Assembly: GCA_900073065.1 (NCBI GenBank)
Contig: FJOG01000011.1
Span: 574,882 to 638,881 of the forward strand
Reading direction: 5' to 3'
Source of the DNA: Phialocephala subalpina
Taxonomy: Eukaryota; Ascomycota; Leotiomycetes; Helotiales; Mollisiaceae
Length of the DNA: 64,000 nucleotides
Below, one piece after another: positions 1 to 12,676 of the stretch (its first letter is position 1; every line of letters starts with the position of its first letter). A program made the translations under genes and the position numbers. The notes under the pieces are model-generated. The model had not been told where the DNA came from, did no database searches, and was given only the letters and a program-made list of their open reading frames with translations.

Positions 1-1732
1 CATCGAGAACGAAAGCCATCTTTGGAGGCGTCAGAGGGTACTCGGCCGGGAGGAAGATGTCAAATCTGGACATTATCAGTAATAATCCCATCGAAGCCCA
101 GCAGCACTTACATGAACAATCCACCAGCATAAGGAGATCCTTCGGAGCCAACAATCATGACCTTCATGACATCTGACCGAGACTCTGCAATCTTGAGGAA
201 GATTCCAGCTGGCAAAGAAGTTGTCAGTGTTGCAATTTCCTTGCTGATAGTACTGAGTCTGTTCTTTGCGACTGAAGTCTTCACATTGGCCATTTCTGTG
301 GTATATCGATGGGCAACGAGCACTTCGTCCGTGAACGTGACTCTGTTCTCCTCTTGAAATTTCGCCCATTCAGCCTCCTTATATTCATCAGATTCCTCGT
401 CTAGCGTCACCGGTCGTCGTGGTCGAGCGCTCGCCTCTGCATCTGCCCTGGTCTTTAAATAGTCATGGAGCTCAAGGACACTCTCACAAAGCTTCATCGT
501 CTCCTTCTTCAATGGATTGACGGGAGTTTGCGTCGAGGGACCGCCGAGAGTCTTCTTTGCAGCAAGCTTAAGAAAGACCTTGACTTGCTCATAGATGTTC
601 TTGCTACTGGAGAATACGGACGCGGATCGAGATGTTGACGAGATCTCTGGGACAGACGCATCCTGAATGACTGGATTGCCGAGTGTTCGGAGGCCTGGGC
701 TTCGACTCTTCTCTGGACGCTCCTCGAAAAGTAAACCCGCTAGAGCAGGGATATCTGCAACAGCCTTCACAAAGTCGATAAGCTCCATGTACAGCTCCGC
801 TCGCTCCGTCACGTCGGAAATCGAGTCATTGCGAATCAGGTCGGTGACATGATCGAAGAACATGCCGAGACGGAATAGGTTGGACTCGACAAGCGCAGGT
901 GACGAAGCATCCGGCAAACAAGGACCTATCAATCTGAGCGTCTCGATCATCAATGCATCCTTCTCCTTCTTGTCTTCATCATCTGTGGGAGTGAAAGGCT
1001 TCGGCATGATCTACTTGCGATCAGCATTTCCAAGTCGCAAAGACCTGTGCTCAATTATAGCTTTCAGGGTCCAGAGAAATTTCTTACCGAATGGAACTGA
1101 TAGGCATACATTGCGTCCTCGCTGGGGAAATCAATATCATCGATCTCATCAACCATCATACCTCCCCATCCACCATACGCCACAGACTCGTAACCTGACG
1201 CATATCCAATACCTGGAACCGCAGAACCCTTGCCCTTGACCGGTGTCTTCTTCTTTGGCTTTGATTTCGGCTCTGATTTCTTCTCTGGCTTGATCTGACT
1301 GTCATCGAACCGGCACAACAGGAAGTAGATAGTGAACAATCGGCCTAGATCGCAGCAATGATTGATGACTCCGAGAGGGGTAAACAGGCTCTTGGCGTTC
1401 AGGGCAGGGAGATAGTTACATCCAACGCACGTCGCTGTCTTGCATTGCTGGCAAGCCCACGCGGACAGGTGACTCGTTGGCGGGATTGTCTTCGCTCCTG
1501 CGCGCCACTCCTCGATATGCTCAAGATCGTCATCGATGCGCAAGACCCTATTGCAGAGCGGATTGCGACAGTGCGTATAGAATTGTCTGCAGAGTGCGCG
1601 TAGATCGAGCACACTCTGAACGACTTGGCTGTCTTGCTCCGCATTTTCCACTTTGGCGACATTGCCCTCGGAGATCGATTTGCTGTTGGAGCTCCCCATG
1701 GCTGCACCTGAGGAAGTTCCTGGAGTCGACAT
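1..1732 (-). CDS. UBC-core (E2-like) domain protein, N-terminal part, truncated by window edge
   Basis: Exons are 1732-1088, 1010-112 and 65-<1, with introns of 77 bp (phase 0) and 46 bp (phase 2) whose junctions keep the frame. About 536 residues are visible. The last exon joins to give GLFIFDIFLPAEYPLTPPK, the beta-sheet/PP signature that precedes the catalytic Cys in ubiquitin-conjugating folds of the large BIRC6/UBE2O type; the catalytic Cys itself lies beyond the left edge. Near the N-terminus is a cysteine-rich stretch (C48, C55, C60, then C94, C97, C102, C105) that looks zinc-binding, followed by a Lys/Pro linker around residue 170. By family knowledge it should transfer ubiquitin in the nucleus or cytosol, but the substrate is unknown. 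The start at 1732 is the first ATG of the open exon; it is followed by a Ser-rich, probably disordered leader. Family assignment is good; the name of the subfamily is uncertain. Confidence 0.75.
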
Positions 1733-4700
1733 TGGGTAGGAGGATTCCTCTTGGTCTTGTTGTAGGATGGCGGTCAGGTGTGCCTGGAAAGCTGGTAAGG
1801 AAGACTTCTACGACAGAGCGGCGGAATAAACAAATGGACGGAGCGAGTGGAAGACGCTAGTGAACCCGATTTGGATTTGGCAGATTCACTGCAATGAAAT
1901 AACAGTGCTGGGGCTCATTATCAAATCTTCGTTTGCGAACAAGCGCTTTCTGGAGTATTGTGTCCAATGTTGGACGCTCTTTCCAATTTTGGCCAACATC
2001 CAAACTTAGACTAGCGAAGTTTCGAGGCGAAGGCAAGTCTTCAAAGTTCAAGGAGCCTCATTATTTGGCATCATAGTCTTTTGTTTTTCTTGGGATCCTT
2101 TGCCCGCCTTATTTTTTCTATAATTTTTCCGTGTGTTGTACATTTTTGCATGGCCTCGGGCAAGGCACGTTTTTCATCAAAGCCAAAAGGATTCTTTCAT
2201 CAAATGCTGTATGAACGGAAAGAGATTCGAAGAAATACCTGAGAGATTGTTTGGTGTCAAAAGACACCTTCCAAGCCTTCCTCGAAGCTTCCTGTTGTGA
2301 CCGTTTGCCAAGCCTTGTCGTCTCACGACCTAGCTCCCAGCTCTCCCTCAGTCGGCGTCGGAATGACGAGATGAAAGATTAGATAGCCCTCGAAGAAGAT
2401 GCAAGGAGATGCTAGCGAAGGGAATCGTGTCTCCCTTTGACTCCTCCAGAGGGTTGTTTGTCACACCAGCCTCGTCTGCTCTTCACAATGACACTATCTC
2501 ATACCCCGGCTACCCGCTCCTTCCTGGACGTTGCTGGCTGCTTTTTGCGATCGAAACTCTATTGCCAACAAAGGCGGCTTGAGATCCAGGGTCTGGCTAT
2601 GAAATTTGGTAAGGCATGGCTCATGGAAGGTCGAGAATTGAGATGAGATCAGATTAGGCTACCAGAGCCTCGAGCGGACTGTGCTGTCAATTGTCTCTGG
2701 TTGGAGGGGCTGCGTTTGAGAGTTGTGATTAGAGGATTCTAGAATGGGTTCGTCGAATCTTTCTTCGATACAGGGCGACGATTGTTGAAGCAGTATCGTT
2801 CTTAGAGCCGCGATGTGTTGTTGGTTGTACAAGCGGTTAATGAGATTGTTTGCCATGTTTCCAAGGTTGAAGGTGCATATCACGTGTGAGACTGCTAGAA
2901 TTTCGACTTTACTTTCATGTATTTCATCGAAGAGCGATATTTGATTATGGTGAAAGCCCAGGGTATTTCTACTCTTTTTCTGTTGCTTAATTTCAAGATA
3001 AGATATCGTTATCACGTGTATCTCAGAAGTTGTTACCCAGGTATGGCTTTGTGCTGCATTCTCGTTCTTTGCGAGACGTCTAGACTCAAAACACTTATGG
3101 AAATCTCTTTCTTTCAAGTACGACAAATACATTGGGAGAAGCTCAGGAAGATTTCCGGGTCACGTGTCAATTCAACCCATTCTACCCAGAAAGGGTTCTA
3201 CTTGTGTGATTCATTTTCTAGTAACGTTGCCAACTGCATTTATCCCAACTCAACTACCAACAGGCTAACATTATATCAACATTCATCTCACAGTAGCAAT
3301 CGTCCAAAAACGACCATCGTGATTCCCGAAGTCTAGCTGGGGGTACTTGAAGGCAAAAGTTGGAGGCCATGATGCCGTACCTGGGTAACCATTCAACAGC
3401 ATTACGCCACCTAACTCGTTCGCTTATAGAAATAAGGTGTCGAAAATCTGAAGACTAGCCTTCTTACGAAGAGGATTTGCGAGGCTGTGGTTGGCTCGCC
3501 GAACCCAGGGTGGTCTGGTCTCAAGGCCGACGGGCAGACAAGAAGGCTGCAAACCGGGCGTATTGAAAAGGAAGTGATGTCAGAATTCCTGTTTGTCCTA
3601 ACTCAGGAGCTCGCCCTTGATAATTTGGGGTTGACGAAGGATGTGAAGTTAGTTATGCCCTGCATTCAACTCAAATCCAGTTTTTGCGGTTGTGAAGATC
3701 AGAAAATACGACTCCCACCTTTCTCCACATGAAGGTCGTTGTATGAAGTGATAAAATGTCGGCATTCGTTAGCAACGCCGCGTTGCCAACGCGTCACCTA
3801 CCTCAAATACTCATCTGCCGTGGAACTTACTGTCTTCAAGCCTTGGCATGTTGCTCTTCCGTGGAGATAATTTCCTCATACCGTATATTGAAGCCTGCCT
3901 TGGTGGCAAAGCATCTGCCAAGAGAAGGAAGAATTCAAAAAGCCGGCCTCAAATAAAACCCCGCTTTCTTGACTTCATCTAGACTCAAAATAGACCTTGA
4001 ATTGCCTTTTTCGATCTCCAGCATTCGTCTTCATACTTTCATGTCCTTGACTTTGATGTAAAGTGCTTGATCTTTGGGCATTTAAGCATTTTTCTAACAT
4101 CTTGAAGCCACGAGACCTTCAAAAGCCGCCGATAGCGGGGTAAGAATTCAGATAGGAGCGAGTGAGTCAATAGATTTAGACAGCTTCAAAGTTTTCAGAT
4201 ATGCTTAAGTGACGAATAAAAGTATGTTTGGAGTCATTTGAGTAGGAAGGCTGTGTAATATTCGCCAAGTTCTGAACTCAATGCCTCTGATAATTTGCCA
4301 AGTGGCGGGGTTTGTTGCACGCTTGAAAAAGCGTGCGAATTCATCGATGCGATATAAAGTTACAAAGTGTGGCGATGGCGGGGTAGTCACAATGCTCGAT
4401 ACTGAAGAGAAAGTTTCCAATAGAGTTCATCATCCTTGTGATGTTCAAAGTACAATGCTTAATTTGTCAAGATTACGTACTGCAAACAATGCGGCTCGAA
4501 CTTTGATAAGGATCTTGTCGGTAAACCCGGAACGTTCTGAACTCAAAGCTGTGCTTTCAGTCCTTATTCCGGTATGCTCCAACCTCTTTTCTGAACCCTG
4601 ATGGTGCCATGCTAGAAGTCTTTTCGAATCTGAAAAGTTTTGCGAATTTTGCTTCAAAAGTAAATTCAAAAAATGGTAACGTGAGGAGCGATGCCAAGAT

Positions 4701-6827
4701 ATCTCGGGAAAGGCAGGAAGCAACATCTTCACAAAAGGAGCAAAGGAGCACCTGCCCACTTGCCAAGACGCCTCACTCTCGAGATCTTGAGAACAGAGAG
4801 CTGTCCTGTTCATCGAGCGCGCGTCTTGAATTAGATCCCACCTTGACTCACCTAAAGATGAGTCTTCATGCTCATCATGGGCATCAAAGAATGAAGCATT
4901 GATCAGAAGAAGGCACGGCCAAGTGATCATCAAGAATCCTCTCAGAAAAGCACCTCAAACCTGTACGCTCAGAAGAAAGCACGGGGTGTTCATCTCTCTC
5001 TTGATGCCCAAGATCATCCATCGCATCCTCATATCAGCAGCAATAACTGCGAATCGCATGGGAGGTTCATCCAACACTGCGATAAACACGAGTATCAACA
5101 AACCAATAAAATCACCACCCAGCAAAATTTCCTGACTCGGAGCATTTCAACGAACCGCTGATTGTCCCTAGAAATAAATTGCAAATCCGTCAACAGGAAC
5201 AGGAACAGGAACATCCCAAATGGTTACCTTCCCAGATCTATACTAAGCTTAGTTTCATCATTCGTTTGACCTTTCAAAAGATCATCACAAGAACCAAGGA
5301 TGACGAAAACTCTCTCGCTCAAAATCTCCGATTTTCTTGGTTGCGACGCGAATACGACCCGTGGTCGGAAAGTTATACGTCGGATAAGGATCAACGCTAC
5401 ACTGTTCAAGATTGATGAAGCAATTTGCTCCAGTTGAAGTTCATCGTTCTTGAGGCTCAGCATAAACGCCCATGCTAATTCGACATTCTGAGCAATTTAT
5501 GCATGCGGTGGACGATGTCCGTCGTAGAGAGTTTCGGCGCATTGGATTTTATGACAAGTCGTTGGACGGCATTTCTTCGGTGTGAAACGTGCAGCCCGTT
5601 CTGAGAAATACGGTGCGGTCATGTAAAATCGAATATTTGAGCACTCTCTGAATGTCGTCATCCGCGCCAGCCGTTTCTGAAGCTATTCGCTTTAGGAAAG
5701 AAGCGGTCACAAAGGGAAAGGAGTGGTCAGCGCTTGCTGGCATTTGTCAATTCCGACGACAGCACAACGGTCCGCTGTCTCTGTCTCCAACGGTCTCCTC
5801 AGGGCGAACATGAATCACTCTTCGTTCACGTTCAGCTGCCATCGTTCAGATGAGAAGGCTCTCGAATCTCAAAATATCAGTACTCGGTGTTCTCCACGGT
5901 GTTGTTCGTCCGCTCTGCCAACAATGTCGCCAGGATTTGCTTTTTCGCATGCAGCAGTGGGTCATGCAGGTCATCTGGGTGTTTTCTTCATTCTTGACGG
6001 GCGGCCTCATTTCATCGGCGTGTTATTGGCGGTCTGGAGATGCAGCTTTGCTGGTGTTGCTTCGAGATATCTCCAATCATCCACGATTCCACCCACACTG
6101 CTCTATGCAGGAAAGAAAGCACTTCATCGAGATCGGGGGCATCCCTTCCAACGAATTTTTGCTGGAGAAGAACACAGGCAGCCTCGGGAGGTCAACATCC
6201 CCTCGCCGATTTAGACTTTGATCTCCATAAACCTGATTCAGGTCGTAATCTGAACAAGATAAGATCTTCGAGTTCTCCTGAGCGCGCCCGTTTCGGGAAG
6301 TGTAGAGTCGAGGGATGCTAGCGTTTGAGTCGGCGGCGGAAAAGCAAAGTTGGCAGAATCGCAGCGGGCCGCCGGGTGTTCGAGTTGTGCCAAGCCAACG
6401 CGCTCCCAAATCTGTATGCGCCATTTTTTGATCGATGCTGCGCCCGGCCAAGCCATCGGCAAGTGGTCTTCTTCGACGTGCCTCAGATCCCTCGACTTCC
6501 TACTTGCTGCCGCTGGTCGCGTTTGTGGCCGGCGTCTGTTCGAAATCCTGCAAATCCTGATATCGAGCAACACCAGCTGCATGTGGGATAGCACGCGTGA
6601 ACGAGTCGTGACTTGGCCTGCACGAGCACGAAGCATCACGTCGCCGACCGTCGAGTCGTTGTCGTCGACCCCCTGGTCACCTCTCCCTGCTTCTCACACT
6701 CCCGCCAGTCGTGCCCTGGTCAAGTCTATCTCTGCCCCTCTTCTGCCCCTCTTCCGCCATTGAGGATGCTGGCCCGTTGTTATCTGCAGAATCACTCGCT
6801 GACAGCACATACTAAAATTAGGCGAGG
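1733..6827. other. Intergenic region without recognised gene
   Basis: About 5.1 kb between the divergently transcribed UBC gene and the first C2H2 regulator. ORFs up to about 160 codons occur on both strands, overlap each other in different frames, and show no domain, splice-supported continuation or coding-type codon bias that I can recognise. Visible structure: three TCACGTGT octamers at 2880, 3012 and 3160, and a short near-palindrome (GCAACGCCGCGTTGC) near 3772. The right-hand kilobase (about 5.8-6.8 kb) is GC-richer and may already be promoter or leader for the downstream regulator. Confidence 0.5.
2880..3167. promoter_or_regulatory. Cluster of three TCACGTGT E-boxes
   Basis: The octamer TCACGTGT occurs at 2880-2887, 3012-3019 and 3160-3167, spaced 132 and 148 bp apart and all in the same orientation. 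CACGTG is the core recognised by fungal bHLH factors such as Cbf1 and SREBP-type proteins. The cluster is more than 1 kb from the nearest start codon (UBC gene at 1732), so the target, if any, is unclear. Function is inferred from the motif only. Confidence 0.3.
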
Positions 6828-7183
6828 ATGGACAACGCATCGATGTCTCACGCAACCATCAGCTTCCCTGTTCCTCCGTCGTGCAGCATAAGTGAGCGCG
6901 TCCCCCACTCCCTCCTGCCACATCAATTCCCCTTCTCTTCATCTGTCTCTCACATCCCATATGCCTCAACAGACACAACACCGCAGACCAGCTGCCATCG
7001 ACATTATTGTTTGCAACCGCCTCCAGAGGAAATAATCGAACCAAGTTCTACACCAACAATCACGACACTGTCCGTACTTCTGCCGCTGGCTCAAGTAAAT
7101 TCGATCACATCCGTCAACACTATCGCCCCAGAGGAAGATTCTGCCTTTTTTCTATTCTTGCAAGGAGCCAAATATCATCCCAA
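6828..7183 (+). other. Probable leader of the C2H2 regulator gene
   Basis: Pyrimidine-rich, CA-rich sequence typical of fungal 5' leaders. It holds a short upstream ORF starting at 6828 that reaches a plausible donor (GTGAGC) near 6891. Whether this ORF is a first coding exon or a uORF cannot be decided: its phase (1) does not match the exon starting at 8497, so it would need another exon in between. Confidence 0.35.
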
Positions 7184-10100
7184 ATGACCACCTGTGTCCA
7201 AACCCAGACCCAGAGCCGTGGGACTGCCCTTCAGCTGGATACCATGACTGCATTCAATACCCAGAAGCATTCCGCAACCGCCAGGACCAAGGCTGCCGCC
7301 AGGTATATTGTTATTCCCTTATGCTTGCTTTGTGCTTTTTGTCTGCGAAACTACGAACCATCATGTTGTCCGAAAGATATGTTTTCCTTCTTCCAGAGAG
7401 TCACGACGTACTTTCCGCTCCGCGGCTTCCACGGGATTTCCAGAGTACAGGATGACAGCCCAGGATGTTTCCGAGGTTTCTTTTGTTCTTGTGCGACCCA
7501 AGGCTCCATCATGTGACGAAGTCACTCTTAAGAAATATTCTCGAGGTCGTTGGCCTGTGTAAGTATCGCCCTGCCCATCAGCAACATCCAGCTTCAAGGA
7601 ATATCCGGAATACTTGAACGTCTCATCTTTCCGTGGAAGTACACTGCCGTACTCGGAGTATCCCAGGGTTCAAGGACCGTACTTGTGGAATTGTGATCGC
7701 TATCGAGCTGATTCACGTGCAACAACGTTTTTGCTGGCAATCCTGCCGATGCATCACGGCGACATGAGCTACCTGGCTCGACAACACTGGAACTGCGTGC
7801 CCACACGTGGTCGACAACACCTCGATCCAGGTCTTGTTGACTGTGATCTCAGCATTCATTCATGCTACCATGCAGCCGCATGAGGATACATCGTCACAGT
7901 CCGGAACTTTCTGTTGCCGCCAGCTTTACCGTGGATATCTACCGTATGGCTCTGCTACGTACGTGCCGTGTACTCTGTCCGTGGATCATTCGAAGCAGGA
8001 CATGGTCACCTGACCAAGGACAGACCAGTCACCGACCGGTTGACAGGAGGTCTTGTCGGCATCTATTTATGCCATCGAGTACGTACACTTGCTCGCGCCG
8101 TATGGTGTCATGCACCCCTTCACTCTTGTGACGGTCACACACTAACCAGCGCTTTGTCTTGCTTGCAGACCCATCTGCGATTGGACTGTCCATCCGGACT
8201 GGAGATACCTGGATGCCAATCATCTTCCCATGTTACTTCAGCTGGACTTTCACACCACGTTCCTTGGAATCATCGCACCAGCCACCTAAGGACATTACAC
8301 TTCTGGAACATCTCCAACTTCCACGGAGTTATTTGGTCTGTAGTCACTGTATGCCCCGGTACATGTGTATATCAGCTGACTTATCCTCGCTCTAGGTTAT
8401 CTGATTTGATTTTATGTTCTGTTCTGCTGTTTCTTTTGCTTTGAGTTTTGAGTTTTACACAAGGTTGCACAGCACACTGACCCAACGATCGTATAGCGGC
8501 TTTCCTGCAAATGGATCCAATTTTATTCGTGCCATACCAGGATTTTCTTTATCTCAAACAGAACCCAATCCGGGGAATCACAGTGGACCATTCTGGAGTG
8601 GTGAAGGTCAACAGTACTTACACCAGGATCCTATCTCGCCCAATGGAAATGTCCAGCATGGATTTTCTGATTCTTTTTCGTTCCATGATTCCAAGGAGAA
8701 CTTGACAGGTCAAAATATTGGCCGAGGCTCAAATTCCGGCTCAACCAGAGGCCCATGGAACAATGAGCTTTCAGCGACTCATTTAGAGTCGGTGGAAATG
8801 TCCCGCTTCCCATCACAGGATTCCATCGGAGCCCAGTCCCAAAGGACCACTAATTCATATGATCAGAGCCGATCTACGAGGATGTACCCCAATGTCAACC
8901 AGATGACATTCAATATGCCGTCTGCTAGATCAGATATAACAGGCAGGTCAAACAGCCCTGCGAACTCTGCTTTGTATACCCCAACACAACCCACGGATCT
9001 TCAGGCATTCAGCAATTACCCATACCCGGGAGAGGATAATTCAGGGGCCCACCCCATGTTTCACCGGAACTCTAATGCAAGTGTTGCACACCCCATGAAT
9101 GTTTCAATATCCACAGGACCATACAGCTTGTATGCCACAACCGGAGAAGAGGCCTTTGTCTCTTTGACCGCAGAAACAGATCTCCTTTCCGGCCAAGGTC
9201 CAGATGTGAGAGACAACATGATGTACAATCCTGTCACGATCATGGAGTCTCCTACTCTGTGGGACAATGCCGATTATCTGGATGAATCCCGAAGGTCATC
9301 TCCAGTCATGTTTGAGGAAGCATGGTCTCTGCCACCCGCTCAGATGACCACATCAGCAACCAACAGCCCTCTGGACTACTCTCCGTCCATCGAAGGCATT
9401 TCTCCTAGGTATGTTGAGGACTATCCAGATTTGGTGGAACTGCCCCCTTACACAACCACTCGTGACAGGGTAATGAGAAAGCCCATTGGACCAAGGCCCT
9501 CCAAAGTTGCAAGTGACTTGTCTACCAGACGTCAACGCGTTCCCACTTCCGATGGTTCAGAGGACTTGAAGCTTGTTGGCCGTTCCAGCCTTGACATGGA
9601 CAACACTGCCAGGGACCATCATCTCTACCACAATGTCACACCCCAAGCGGATGGACTATACCACTGCCCATGGGAAAAGGACCCTACTTCCAATTGCCAA
9701 CACAAGCCCGAGAAGCTCAAGTGCAACTATGAGTGAGACAGAACACCCCTTTCCCCCACTACCTCATTGCAATGCTAACCATATCTCCCCTCCCAGCAAA
9801 TTCGTCGACTCCCATCTGAAGCCCTACAAGTGCAAGGTCCCAGCCTGCAAGGAACTCCAATTCTCATCCACGGCCTGCCTCCTACGCCACGAGCGCGAAG
9901 CCCACGCCATGCATGGCCACGGCGACAAGCCCTTTCTCTGCTCCTACGAAGGCTGCGAGCGCGGCGTCCAAGGAAATGGCTTCCCCCGCCACTGGAACCT
10001 CCGTGACCACATGAAGCGCGTACACAACGACCCAGGACATCCCAAGTCCAATACTTCTGGCTCCCCTCCTCCTTCCACCCAAGTTACCAAGGGAAAGAAG

Positions 10101-10400
10101 CGTAAGGCAGGTGATAATACCCCAGAATTTTCTTCCGCTGTCGAGAAGGCTCCAAAGAGGACTGCTACTCCACCGGTTGTGATGCAAACTCGCCAGGAAC
10201 CGACCTTAATGGAGCGGTATGCGGAGAAGCAACGGCTGTTGCTTACTACGGTGCAGAAGCTTGCTGATCCGAAGCTCGCGGACAACATGACCTTGCTCCG
10301 TGAAGCAATGGACTGCATCAAGGTAATGGCCCAGACCACCCAGAGGATCAACGCCGCTCCTGCCATGGGACGAGGTTTCAGCCAGCAGTCTTCTGGTTGA
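7184..10400 (+). CDS. C2H2 zinc-finger transcription factor
   Basis: Best model: exons 7184-7302, 8497-9732 and 9797-10400, encoding 652 aa. The 64-bp second intron (phase 2) is certain: it joins KCNY to DKFVDS inside the finger region. The first junction is phase-consistent (GCCAG donor at 7303, CGTATAG acceptor at 8496) but spans 1.2 kb, so the N-terminus is less sure. Residues 41 to about 400 are Ser/Pro/Asn-rich and probably disordered, typical of an activation region. The C-terminal third carries a degenerate first finger (YHCPW...C), then CKVPACKELQFSS...H..H and CSYEGCERG...H...H, followed by a basic Lys/Arg patch (KGKKRKAG) likely to act as a nuclear signal, and a helical tail. It should bind DNA in the nucleus; the target is unknown and I cannot assign an orthologue. 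Both flanks contain degenerate short repeats. Confidence 0.75.
7303..8496 (+). other. Large intron or alternative leader with internal splice signals
   Basis: This 1.2-kb stretch separates the proposed first and second coding exons of the C2H2 gene. It contains good internal splice signals: donor GTACGT at 8079 with branch CTAAC and acceptor TTGCAG ending at 8168 (90 bp), and donor GTATGC at 8349 with branch CTGAC and acceptor CTCTAG ending at 8395 (47 bp). This suggests extra non-coding leader exons or alternative first exons, perhaps from an internal promoter. It also holds degenerate CCGTGGA / ACCGTATGG motifs similar to those downstream of the gene. Confidence 0.4.
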
Positions 10401-10667
10401 ATGAACTTCACACTCACCATACATGAACTTTGTAAGTCTTCCCTCCATCCACCCTCCCCCCTTCTCTCCCTTAATTCTTTCTTGCCTGGTGCGCATACTA
10501 ATTCCACGACCTTTCCCAGAACAACAAAACCGACATGGCCAATACACCGATCAAATCCTAGACAATCACATGGAACCCACATGGAGATTCCCAAGGAAAG
10601 TCAAAAGCGTTCCCAGTACGCGTAGCTATTCCAGAAATGCCCATAGGATATATCGACAGTTTAAGTC

Positions 10668-10825
10668 GTGAACCCAGTCATGCATATACCAGAGGATACA
10701 GCCGTTGGAAGCCAGCCCATGATCATGGAGTACTTGAACCAGGACATATGCCAGGAGATACATACCGTATGGATTATACCAGAGGATGTTACCGTGGAGA
10801 TTACCGGAAGGATGACCATTGAGCC
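10668..10825 (+). repeat. Degenerate short tandem repeats downstream of the C2H2 gene
   Basis: Imperfect units of about 27-31 bp recur here: CATATACCAGAGGATACAG, CATATGCCAGGAGATACAT, TTATACCAGAGGATGTTAC, each followed by a variant of CCGT(AT)GGA. They are open in one frame (Tyr-Thr-Arg-Gly-type units, 10637-10822) but lie after the regulator's stop and show no start context, so I treat them as non-coding repeats, possibly in the 3' UTR. Similar words occur at about 7600-8000 upstream of the same gene. Confidence 0.45.
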
Positions 10826-11035
10826 GTGGATTGTTTTTGATGTTTTACTCTACTTTGAATTGATGTGGAGGGGAACCGGTGGGATGCCGATGATGGTGAC
10901 GCTTGGGTAGATGTGTGGATGGATGATTGCCTGCCAGTGCACGTTTGTTTTGAGATTTGATGATCGGAGAGGAGGAGGCTCAGAAGAAGAGAGAAGGACG
11001 GACGAGGAAAAGTGGATTCAAGAGGAAGTTACAGA

Positions 11036-11055
11036 GATGATGATGATGATGATGA
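11036..11055. repeat. (ATG)n microsatellite
   Basis: Six uninterrupted ATG/GAT units lie in the intergenic region downstream of the C2H2 gene. Simple-sequence repeat, no function implied. Confidence 0.8.
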
Positions 11056-12676
11056 CCATAGATTGTTTGCTTGTTGAAAGATTTAGATTGATAGATCGTG
11101 TATGGATTTTTGTTTGAGCGGATATTGTGTCCACCCTCGTGCGACGTGAATTGATGTGAAGTGATATTTTGCCTTCCTTACCGAGACTTTGCCTTTCCTC
11201 TCTACCGTTTGCAGCGATGAATGTTCCGTCAAAGTCCATCCTGTCAACTTCGTAGGCTGATGTCCGGCTAAGTGGACCAGACTGATGCTTAAATAACCCG
11301 AGCTCTAGCGACCTCGACCCTATAGCCACAAAGAGTTAAAGCCCGCGACAAGCTGAAATATATTGCTCGAAGCCTCACCATCCACGACCACAACCACAAC
11401 ACGAACACAATCCAACACCGCATTGAATCTCTCACAAAACAATAACAATACCACCTCGCACAAGTACCCGCCTACTCCCTCTTTCCCATACGCCACTTCC
11501 CTCCCTTTTCTCCGTCCTAGGGTTTACAGGAGAAGATTATTTGATAGCTAAGAAGTATAAATATCTAAAGAATAACTCATCTTAAAAAATAATGTATAGA
11601 AGATATTTATTCTTAATCTAAAATCAAGGTATGGAAATATTGGCATGAGATGCTCAAAAATACATAAATGTTACAGAAAACTCGGGGATGAGGATGGAAA
11701 TGTAATATTAGTACCTTCTTGCTCATGGATGAAGATGTGCAATTTTGAGGTGGTTTGAGACTAAACTTGAACTGCGAAGATAAATGGAACAGATACAGGT
11801 AGAATAAGGTTGATTTCAGAAAGCCATGCATTAACTGTCCTTCCCTCTTCCTTCCCCCTCCAATCTCCTCCACCAACCCCTCTTCGCTTCCTTCCACACC
11901 GACACCAACACATCCCCTCGCCTCACCACCAAGTCTCTACGGATTTAAGGAAGCAGGAACCACAGAAGTAATGGAAACATCGTTGTCTTGAATATGGATT
12001 TATGTACTCACATTATTGCGAGAACTAGGAGCTTTTGAATAACGGGTGGTTACCGCCAGGTTAGCCGTGGCAGCAGGTCCATCTTCGTGCTGGCATATTT
12101 GAGGGTTTGGATCTTGATGTTGGATGTTGGATGAAATAAGGAGTCTTGGTGAGCGTTGCTCTGAGATGAAGATTATGAGAATAGGATAGGAAGCATGTTG
12201 GCTTCAGATGTCCAGCCCATTTATAAACATCAAAACAACTGATGTCTCCTTGAATGTCCCCGCGAATTGCGTTGAATGTTCAAGCGAAACTGCAACATTA
12301 AAGCCACTAACTATCCTGGGTGTAGACTGCTATCAGATTTCCAATCACAGAAACGTGCTACTGAACAGTAAAAGTGCAAGATAGACAGTCAAATGAAAAT
12401 GAGAAGCTACACGTCGCTGCAAGACAACAGACATTGGAATTGGAATTCGGAGGCCAAGTTTCCGAGGGGCGGTAGAAACAGTAAATTGAGAGGCATGACT
12501 AGGTAAATAATTTGTAGGGCTAATATCAGGTATCAATCTAGAAAATCCCGAGTCAACAGAAGACGGACACTGCGCGCCTTGACTCCGTTACTCCATCACA
12601 CGCATTCTCAACCGTCAATAATCACACTCGTGACGAAACTGCTAGTAATCATCGATTCATTAAAGCCCATCTAGCC

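Larger units (their letters stand above)
10401..12676. other. Intergenic region
   Basis: 2.3 kb between the C2H2 regulator (+) and the decarboxylase (-), which converge. It holds the degenerate repeats at 10.67-10.83 kb, an (ATG)n microsatellite at about 11036-11055, and an A/T-rich segment at about 11530-11660. The remaining ORFs are short, low-complexity and unsupported. Confidence 0.5.
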
